From Deltaproteobacteria bacterium (GTDB lineage Bacteria > Desulfobacterota > Desulfobacteria > Desulfobacterales > SURF-15): 6,070 nucleotides of DNA. Shown in pieces: positions 1 through 5,106 of this stretch. The stretch spans positions 1-6,070 of the forward strand of contig JAHEHB010000341.1 in assembly GCA_024644775.1 (NCBI GenBank), read 5' to 3'. A program made the position numbers and the translations under genes. The notes beneath the pieces are model-generated. The model was not told where the DNA came from. It saw only the letters and a program-made list of their open reading frames with translations, and ran no database searches. Every line of letters begins with the position of its first letter. Position 1 is the stretch's first letter.

Positions 1-1341
1 TCAAAAAAACTCCAGGAGGCACTGGAAAAAAATACACCGGCACCCGGGAAAATCGTGAAAGGGATTGTGATTGCAGTCGATAATTCAAATAAAAAAGTAA
101 CGATTCGTCTCGGAAATATGCAAGGAATTCTGGACATTAAAGATATGCGATGGGCAAGAAAACCGAATCCCGAGGTCGCCTACTATGAATCCAGGATTCG
201 TCGGCCCGATCAAGCACTTAAGGTGGGTGACGTCGTTTTGGTTAAAATCAAAGATAGGATGGACAATTCCCATCTGTGGGCGCTTGTCCTTGAGCAAATA
301 CCGAAAGCTCAGGCTGCACTCCTCTGTATGGAATCGGAAACCGGTTTTATTAAAGCGATGGTGGGTGGGCGGGATTTTAAGGAAACCCAGTTTAACCGAG
401 CGATTCAATCTCGCAGACAACCGGGATCGGCATTCAAACCGATCATATACGCTGCAGCCATTGATAAAGGCTATACGCCCGCCACAATGATCATCGACTC
501 TCCGATCATCACCAAACATCGCGGAGGAGACTTTACCTGGAAACCAAAAAACTACTCCAAAAAATTTTATGGCCCGACGCTTCTCCGTAACGCGCTTGCC
601 AAGTCCCGAAATGTTGTGACTATAAAAATTCTAAGAGATATTGGCGTCAATTATGCAATAGAGTATGCAAATAAACTCGGCATCTCATCGGACATTAGCC
701 AAAACCTTTCCATCGCATTGGGTTCTTCTGGAACCTCTTTGCTTGAAATCGTTCACGCATATTCGGTTTTCAACCACCAGGGAGATTTGATCGAACCGCT
801 GTTCATCGTCAAAGTTCTTGACCGTGATGGAAATGTGCTCGAAGAAGCGCATCAAGAGAAAAAAAGGGTGATTGACAAAAGTACCGCCTATATACTGACC
901 AGTCTATTGGAAAGTGTTGTCAAGGAAGGAACGGGTCGCAGAGTTCGAGCCCTCAATCGACCCGTGGCGGGAAAGACTGGCACCACAAACAATTTATATG
1001 ATGCCTGGTTTGTTGGCTTTACTCCAGAGTATACGACCGGCGTTTGGGTGGGGTTCGACGAGGGCGGTTCCCTCGGGAAAGGGGAAACCGGTTCCAGGGC
1101 GGCAAGTCCTATCTGGCTGGAATTTATGAAGCAAATTCTGGAGGGCAAACCCATTAAACTCTTTCAGGTGCCGGAAGAGGTGGTGTTCGCAAAAATCGAT
1201 GCGGAAACCGGGCTGCTGCCAATTCCAGAATCCAAAAAGGTTCTATTCGAGTGTTTCAAAGAAGGCACGGTACCGACTCAATATTCCAAAAAACCGAATG
1301 CCATCAGTGAAACCGACGAATTTTTCAAATCTATCATGTAG
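1..1341 (+). CDS. mrcA: Penicillin-binding protein 1A, C-terminal part (5' end outside window)
   Basis: Class A PBPs polymerise lipid II and cross-link the peptide stems of peptidoglycan at the periplasmic face of the inner membrane. What is visible is the OB-like insert and the whole transpeptidase domain; the glycosyltransferase domain and membrane anchor should lie to the left of the window. The frame is open from base 1, so the GTG at 55 is not taken as the start. Numbering residues from that GTG, the SxxK motif is S125-A-F-K128 (bases 427-438), SxN is S184-R-N186 (604-612) and KTG is K307-T-G309 (973-981), followed by TT and the usual DAWFVGFTP stretch. All catalytic residues are present, so the protein looks functional. 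The OB-like segment covers roughly residues 1-80, and its strands begin before the GTG. The stop is TAG, and the next gene starts two bases later. Assignment as PBP1A rather than another class A PBP rests on the OB-like insert. Confidence 0.95.
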   Translation, partial: SKKLQEALEKNTPAPGKIVKGIVIAVDNSNKKVTIRLGNMQGILDIKDMRWARKPNPEVAYYESRIRRPDQALKVGDVVLVKIKDRMDNSHLWALVLEQIPKAQAALLCMESETGFIKAMVGGRDFKETQFNRAIQSRRQPGSAFKPIIYAAAIDKGYTPATMIIDSPIITKHRGGDFTWKPKNYSKKFYGPTLLRNALAKSRNVVTIKILRDIGVNYAIEYANKLGISSDISQNLSIALGSSGTSLLEIVHAYSVFNHQGDLIEPLFIVKVLDRDGNVLEEAHQEKKRVIDKSTAYILTSLLESVVKEGTGRRVRALNRPVAGKTGTTNNLYDAWFVGFTPEYTTGVWVGFDEGGSLGKGETGSRAASPIWLEFMKQILEGKPIKLFQVPEEVVFAKIDAETGLLPIPESKKVLFECFKEGTVPTQYSKKPNAISETDEFFKSIM

Positions 1342-1343
1342 AT

Positions 1344-2099
1344 ATGAACCTTCGAAGAATTCTCATACATGCGTATCTTTATGGTCCCTACGGCTTCCGC
1401 AAAATTACCGGAACCGGTGCATTTGGCCGCAACAGGGCGGAGTACATCCACGGCCCGATCCAAACCGACGGAAATTCGCTCAAAACAGGGCTATTGAAAC
1501 ACCATGTGAAACAATTCCATGAATCATCCTGTTCCGTTGCCACCGTTGTTACAGCTGTCAATGCCATAAGGGACGGACAAGTGGATAAGCCCGTCCCGAT
1601 CAGCCAGATGGATATACTTGAAAAAGTAAGGACGGCAAATTGGAAAGAACGGATGAGTGAAAAAGGGTACAACGGAAGGCGGGGGCTTCCGCTTCCGGTC
1701 CTTGGGGATGTGGTGAAAAGCAGCCTTGATTCATACGAAATACAGTATAAAGTTGTTGAAACCATACAGGCTCAAAAAAATGGGATTCAGTCTAGAAAAA
1801 TCAGAGACCTTCTGTGGAAAAGGCTCCATGATTTTGAAAAAAGGGGCGACTGCCTGGTCATCGCCCACTTCGACCAGGGAGCATTTGTTCCGACCCTAAA
1901 CATACCCCACATCTCACCGGTGGGAGGTTTTGATACAAACACCGGGGACGTCCTCATTCTTGATGTGGATCCACAGCAAGAAAAGTTTTACAAAATCGGT
2001 TTTGATACATTCTATAAAGGACTTTCCAGTAACTATCATCATGTTTTCAAACCGTTCGGTTATGGCAGCGGCGGATATATTTTCGTAAAATTACATTGA
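1344..2099 (+). CDS. Phytochelatin-synthase-like cysteine protease-fold protein
   Basis: Phytochelatin synthases are papain-fold enzymes that cleave glutathione at Cys-Gly and, in eukaryotes, transfer the gamma-Glu-Cys unit to another glutathione; many bacterial members mainly hydrolyse glutathione. This 251-residue protein shows the family pattern: a nucleophile segment around C63 (QFHESSCSVATVVTAVNAI), a His motif PHISPVGGF with H189, and the strand VLILDVDP with D207. The His-to-Asp distance is 18 residues, the same as H162-D180 in Arabidopsis PCS1. The Cys-to-His distance is 126 rather than 106, so there is a longer middle part. Q57 is a candidate oxyanion-hole residue. There is no signal peptide, so the protein is probably cytosolic, and no plant-type C-terminal metal-sensing region. 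The plant FKYPP stretch after the Asp is not conserved. The start lies two bases after the PBP1A stop with no good Shine-Dalgarno, which suggests translational coupling; TTG 1494 or GTG 1506 are weaker alternatives. The true substrate is unknown. Confidence 0.82.
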   Translation: MNLRRILIHAYLYGPYGFRKITGTGAFGRNRAEYIHGPIQTDGNSLKTGLLKHHVKQFHESSCSVATVVTAVNAIRDGQVDKPVPISQMDILEKVRTANWKERMSEKGYNGRRGLPLPVLGDVVKSSLDSYEIQYKVVETIQAQKNGIQSRKIRDLLWKRLHDFEKRGDCLVIAHFDQGAFVPTLNIPHISPVGGFDTNTGDVLILDVDPQQEKFYKIGFDTFYKGLSSNYHHVFKPFGYGSGGYIFVKLH

Positions 2100-2145
2100 T
2101 GATAAAAGAACGCACGGACAGTTTGCGTTGGTCGATGGATACATT

Positions 2146-2177
2146 GCACCCCAACGCTCGACAATGCGTTGGGGTGC
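2146..2177. terminator. Hairpin between convergent genes, probable terminator
   Basis: Arms 2146-2157 (GCACCCCAACGC) and 2166-2177 are perfect reverse complements of 12 bp, with an 8-base loop. The hairpin sits 46 bases after the stop of the phytochelatin-synthase-like gene and 15 bases beyond the stop of the convergent hydrolase gene, so it could end transcription from both sides. There is only a short, broken T stretch on the plus side (TTATCCT) and none on the minus side, so efficiency is uncertain. An upstream GCGTTGG (2125-2131) could also pair with CCAACGC (2151-2157), which gives a competing fold. Confidence 0.7.
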
Positions 2178-2192
2178 TTATCCTAATCAAAA

Positions 2193-3929
2193 TTAGTCGT
2201 CATCATCGTCGTCGTCATCGCCATCGTGATCGTCCCCGATAAAAGGGATGTTGATGGTTAAGCTAACCAACGCCTGATCCGTCTCCGTGTAGGTAATGGC
2301 CATTTTCTTATTGAGCTTGACTTCACCGGATATGATGATCGCGCCTTCCACTGTCGCTTCTTTCACTTCTACTTTTTTACTGTCAGGGCCATAGAGCACA
2401 CCCGTAAAGTCCATATCTTTGGCCTTGAATTCCGCATCTCGATGTAAATAGACGCGAAAGCCGTCAACCGAACCGCCGGAGTTGAGGATCAGTCGCTTCG
2501 ATTCCACTTTGAACGTATCGCCGATATGCAGCGCGACGGGCGTACTTATTAAGTTGAGCCGCGCATCATCATCCTTCATATCGAACACGTTCACGAAATA
2601 AGTCCCTGCCCCCAGGTTGAGCGTGGCACCTTTCTTTACTTTGAGCTTGTCGATGTGGAAAGGGCCGCCGTTGATAAAGCTGGCGGATTGCTCCTTTTCG
2701 ATTTCTATTTCCTTAAAAAACACCGCCGTGTCACTGTCGAAGGGTGGATCCTTATCACTGACTTTGATTTTGACCTCAGACGAATTTTCTGGAAATAACG
2801 ACGGGACGAGATCAGGCAAAAACTGTTTTACGATATCGCGATGGCCATGGATATCAACGACTGAATTTTCTTCTGTTTTACCCTTAGACACCAGACTGCT
2901 ATTTACAGTCACTTCACTGTCGACATCGAGCTTGGTAGAGGCGGAAACCGGGAACTCACCCGGTATCGGATCACCCTCCCTCAAAAATTTGCTGAGAAAT
3001 CCACCGGTCGCCAAAGCGATTTGTTCGATGGACACCTCCTGCGGAATGATCTGTGGGCTAAAATCGGGTACAGCACCCGGCGGGTTGTTCACATCGGTGA
3101 TGCCATAATGATTGGCCCCGTCGATGGGGAGGAGCTTACTCGGCCCGGTAAAGACGGCGATGGTGGCTTGCGCCTCGTCCGGTGTACCAATGCCGTCGTT
3201 CGAGCCTTGGACAAGCGCCACCGGAATATTTACATTATCGATTCCAAAGATCATGCCGCTTGGATTCGGTGGAAAGCCGGCGAAATCGATGCAGCGAGGG
3301 TCATTGAGCTCGCCGCCTACACCGCAGGTATTTGTGCCATAAAATGCCCCCACCCGCACAGCTTCTGGAAGTATAAAGGAAAAGAAAGGCGGAATCGGTG
3401 TGCAGAAAGGCGGGAAGCAACTACCATTAATAGCGAACAACCCGGCTGCACCGCCGGCCGAATGGCCGGCAAGACCCACGCGGTCGGTATCGACTATTTC
3501 AAATAGCAGCGAAGCCGGGTCATTGTCCTCCACAATCATCTGCGCGAGCACGTCCAGGATCTCGTCCTGGTCGGGAAAAAGAATGGGGAATGGTAACGAA
3601 GGGGTGACCTGGAAGTGGTTGGGGATCACCACCACGAACCCGAATCGCGCCAACTGGGTACCAAAGCCGGAATAAAATCCCTTGTCCACGCCGGCCCCTT
3701 GCAGAACCGCCACGATCGGAAAGGCATCGGCAGCGGCGGAAACATTCGGGAAGTAGACATCAGCCCTGTCACCCCGCCGTTCGAGCACCAGATCTGTTAT
3801 GGTTCCGATATCCCCATCCGGGAAGAGAATCGGCGCTTCTTGAGCGCCCACAATGCCGGGTTGGATAATTGCTAACAGACAACCTAAAATAAACAGGAAC
3901 ACAAAATACTGTAATCTTTTTAAAGTCAT
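2193..3929 (-). CDS. Secreted alpha/beta hydrolase with C-terminal beta-helix-like domain and poly-Asp tail
   Basis: This is a 578-residue two-domain exported protein; numbering is from the ATG at 3927-3929. That start is chosen because GAGGAG lies at ideal spacing before it; an ATG at 3942-3944 has no ribosome site. Residues 1-29 form a Sec signal peptide, with likely cleavage after VGA29. Cys17 in ILGC is a weak lipobox alternative. Residues about 30-318 form an alpha/beta hydrolase of the chlorophyllase/dienelactone-hydrolase type: GHSAGG with nucleophile S157, acid D245 in GSNDG, and base H274 in GANHYG. Four cysteines (171, 176, 202, 213) could form disulfides. Residues about 330-555 are a beta-rich domain with GAGTYFVN, ALHIGDTFKV and GVLYGPDSKKVEV, resembling right-handed beta-helix domains of surface and pilus-associated proteins. 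The end is DDHDG plus eight Asp. The gene lies 31 bases after the beta-barrel gene, probably in one operon. The substrate is unknown; an ester or lactone is likely from the fold. Confidence 0.88.
   Translation of the reverse strand: MTLKRLQYFVFLFILGCLLAIIQPGIVGAQEAPILFPDGDIGTITDLVLERRGDRADVYFPNVSAAADAFPIVAVLQGAGVDKGFYSGFGTQLARFGFVVVIPNHFQVTPSLPFPILFPDQDEILDVLAQMIVEDNDPASLLFEIVDTDRVGLAGHSAGGAAGLFAINGSCFPPFCTPIPPFFSFILPEAVRVGAFYGTNTCGVGGELNDPRCIDFAGFPPNPSGMIFGIDNVNIPVALVQGSNDGIGTPDEAQATIAVFTGPSKLLPIDGANHYGITDVNNPPGAVPDFSPQIIPQEVSIEQIALATGGFLSKFLREGDPIPGEFPVSASTKLDVDSEVTVNSSLVSKGKTEENSVVDIHGHRDIVKQFLPDLVPSLFPENSSEVKIKVSDKDPPFDSDTAVFFKEIEIEKEQSASFINGGPFHIDKLKVKKGATLNLGAGTYFVNVFDMKDDDARLNLISTPVALHIGDTFKVESKRLILNSGGSVDGFRVYLHRDAEFKAKDMDFTGVLYGPDSKKVEVKEATVEGAIIISGEVKLNKKMAITYTETDQALVSLTINIPFIGDDHDGDDDDDDDD
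2196..2234 (-). repeat. Aspartate-codon triplet repeat encoding the acidic C-terminus
   Basis: Directly before the hydrolase stop, the coding strand is a run of GAC and GAT codons, eight in a row (2196-2219) followed by Gly, Asp, His, Asp, Asp reading back towards the N-terminus. The mixture of GAC and GAT makes it an imperfect triplet repeat that could change length by slippage without shifting the frame. At the protein level such runs bind divalent cations, especially calcium, or keep an exported protein soluble; which applies here is not shown. Confidence 0.8.
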
Positions 3930-3934
3930 CTTTT

Positions 3935-3940
3935 CTCCTC
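3935..3940 (-). promoter_or_regulatory. Shine-Dalgarno site of the hydrolase gene
   Basis: Read on the minus strand this is GAGGAG, followed by AAAAG and then the ATG at 3927-3929. The spacing is ideal, and it sits between the two candidate ATG codons. It can therefore only serve the downstream one and decides the start. Confidence 0.85.
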
Positions 3941-3960
3941 GCATTCAAGCCATAAATGCA

Positions 3961-4950
3961 TCAAATATCAAAGGCGTAGGCGATGCCAAAATCGAAGCGT
4001 ATCTGGGTCTCCGAGAAATCCGGTGTTTCATTTGAATCATTACTACTGAAGTCATATCGATATCCGTATGCACCCACGGAATAGGTAAGGCCTTCCACCG
4101 GCGTAAAGCCGGTCCACGACAACCCGAGTGCCAAAGCAATGGTGTCACCCTTAAGATCACTAAAACTACCCCGGCCTTGGGACTCTGAAGCGTTTTGAAG
4201 GTCAAACGGCATCGTAATACCAAGCCGATTGGTAATAAGCACGTTCTTAAAATCCAGATCCACTTCGCCGTCAAGGAATGCGATGGAAACAAGTCCCGAT
4301 AAGGCACCGTCCAGAAAGCCCTTCTTGATCGGCATCGTCAAGTTTGTTCCCACAAAAGGGCCGTTATAATTTAACTTTTGTTTGAGGTCACCCGAGAAAG
4401 TGCCGGTCAAAAAAGGAATCGGCGTTAAGTTGGGAATACGGAACGTCGCAATGTCCCCCCTCAGGTTCGAATCAAAAGTCGTCTCGGCCTTGAGCCACCC
4501 GGCAAAGAGCGCTATGTTGTCGGTCACCTTAAACCCAACGGAAAGCGCCCCTTCGATACGATCAATATCCGTTTCACTCTTTGCTTCAGTCGTGAGCACT
4601 GAGTCTGTGGTAATAAATTCACCAGCTGTTAGGAAGTTCTGATTTCTAGTGTTGTCGCTATCCTTTCCATTAAAAGCATACTGTATGCTGAAATCGAGGA
4701 AAAAGCGATGAGCGAAAAGCGTCAGCCCTCCTCCCACGAACGGCATCCAATCGCTGTATTTGAGGTCACTCGCCGTGTTGGGGAACAACCCCTGTGGATC
4801 CCGGGCCGGACTTTGGAATGCATCCTGTTCATATTGGTAGTACATTACGCCGGTTTTGAACCGCGGCTGCACCCCAACCTCGAAGGCGCTGACCAACTGA
4901 GGTACAATCATGATGACGGCCGCCAACGCAAACATACTCTTTTTTTTCAT
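3961..4950 (-). CDS. Outer-membrane beta-barrel protein, unassigned family
   Basis: This is a 329-residue exported protein that I do not recognise at family level. Residues 1-22 (KKK, then a hydrophobic stretch to VSA) are a clear Sec signal peptide, cleaved before FEVG. The rest alternates polar and hydrophobic residues in strands rich in Gly and aromatics, for example about 68-79, 81-92, 130-140, 145-157, 211-224, 269-280, 286-300 and 316-328, separated by polar loops. The longest loop is about 93-128 (DSDNTRN...). There is no hydrophobic helix after the signal. The last strand ends AFDI, with Phe third from the end rather than last, a slight departure from the usual barrel-assembly signal. 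The start at 4948-4950 is set by a GGGAGGAG site; an in-frame GTG at 4966-4968 precedes that site. It is probably co-transcribed with the hydrolase gene 31 bases downstream, and may be its pore, anchor or export partner (inference). Confidence 0.85.
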   Translation of the reverse strand: MKKKSMFALAAVIMIVPQLVSAFEVGVQPRFKTGVMYYQYEQDAFQSPARDPQGLFPNTASDLKYSDWMPFVGGGLTLFAHRFFLDFSIQYAFNGKDSDNTRNQNFLTAGEFITTDSVLTTEAKSETDIDRIEGALSVGFKVTDNIALFAGWLKAETTFDSNLRGDIATFRIPNLTPIPFLTGTFSGDLKQKLNYNGPFVGTNLTMPIKKGFLDGALSGLVSIAFLDGEVDLDFKNVLITNRLGITMPFDLQNASESQGRGSFSDLKGDTIALALGLSWTGFTPVEGLTYSVGAYGYRYDFSSNDSNETPDFSETQIRFDFGIAYAFDI

Positions 4951-4954
4951 TTTA

Positions 4955-4962
4955 CTCCTCCC
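4955..4962 (-). promoter_or_regulatory. Shine-Dalgarno site of the beta-barrel gene
   Basis: On the minus strand this is GGGAGGAG followed by TAAA and the ATG at 4948-4950. It is a near-perfect match to the 16S anti-SD and closely resembles the site of the hydrolase gene (GAGGAGAAAAG), which suggests that both are strongly translated. It lies between the GTG at 4966-4968 and the ATG, so it rules out the GTG start. Confidence 0.87.
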
Positions 4963-4987
4963 TTTCACTTTTTCCTTTTGGGGATCC

Positions 4988-5015
4988 CTAACAAGCGAAC
5001 CCTATATCGAGTCAA
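4988..5015 (-). promoter_or_regulatory. Weak sigma-70-type promoter candidate for the beta-barrel/hydrolase pair
   Basis: On the minus strand TTGACT (5010-5015, five of six bases of the -35 consensus) is followed 16 bases later by TGTTAG (4988-4993, only three of six of the -10). It would start transcription roughly 30 bases before the beta-barrel ATG. The -35 overlaps a short direct repeat of ATCGAG (plus strand 5006-5011 and 5016-5021, 10 bp apart, one helical turn), which could be chance or a regulator site. Confidence 0.3.
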
Positions 5016-5067
5016 ATCGAGCCCAGCGACGGTTTCGCAGGAAGAAAAAACACTGTAAATTGAATCT

Positions 5068-5101
5068 CCGGTTCGACTTTTCAAGCCCAACCTGTTTTTT
5101 T
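5068..5101 (+). terminator. Terminator-like hairpin with T run on the plus strand
   Basis: GGTT (5070-5073) pairs with AACC (5089-5092). Inside it, GACTT pairs with AAGCC through one wobble, around a 3-base loop and with one mismatch between the two stems. Seven T follow at 5095-5101. By form this is a rho-independent terminator for plus-strand transcription, yet no plus-strand gene ends here. For the minus-strand TPR gene, which stops at 5107, the hairpin is correctly placed but lacks a following T run. It may still help to end that transcript. Confidence 0.4.
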
Positions 5102-5106
5102 ATTAA

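Noticed and set aside
55..57. GTG as the start of the penicillin-binding protein
   Set aside because: The frame is open to base 1 and the OB-like strand begins before it; a class A PBP also needs its glycosyltransferase domain upstream.
3453..3470. Perfect 7-bp inverted repeat GCCGGCC-GAAT-GGCCGGC
   Set aside because: It coincides exactly with the codons of the GHSAGG nucleophile elbow and is explained by Gly, Ala and His codon choice.
3021..3506. Plus-strand reading frame of 161 codons inside the hydrolase gene
   Set aside because: It is antisense to a clear hydrolase domain; its product is basic, low in recognisable motifs and has no ribosome site that I can see.
3879..3890. ILGC lipobox at Cys17 of the hydrolase
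   Set aside because: Leu at -2 is atypical, and a long hydrophobic stretch continues past the Cys to a better signal peptidase I site (VGA before QEA). It is kept only as an alternative.
3945..4307. Minus-strand frame of 120 codons overlapping the beta-barrel gene
   Set aside because: It is a shifted frame of the same coding stretch; the beta-barrel frame gives a continuous signal peptide and strand pattern with no sign of frameshift.
4708..5058. Plus-strand reading frame of 116 codons over the start of the beta-barrel gene
   Set aside because: It overlaps the signal peptide and ribosome site of a well-supported gene, and the translated sequence has no protein-like pattern.
5062..5085. GGTTCGAC resembling a tRNA T-loop
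   Set aside because: The flanking bases do not form a T stem, and no acceptor, D or anticodon arm is nearby.
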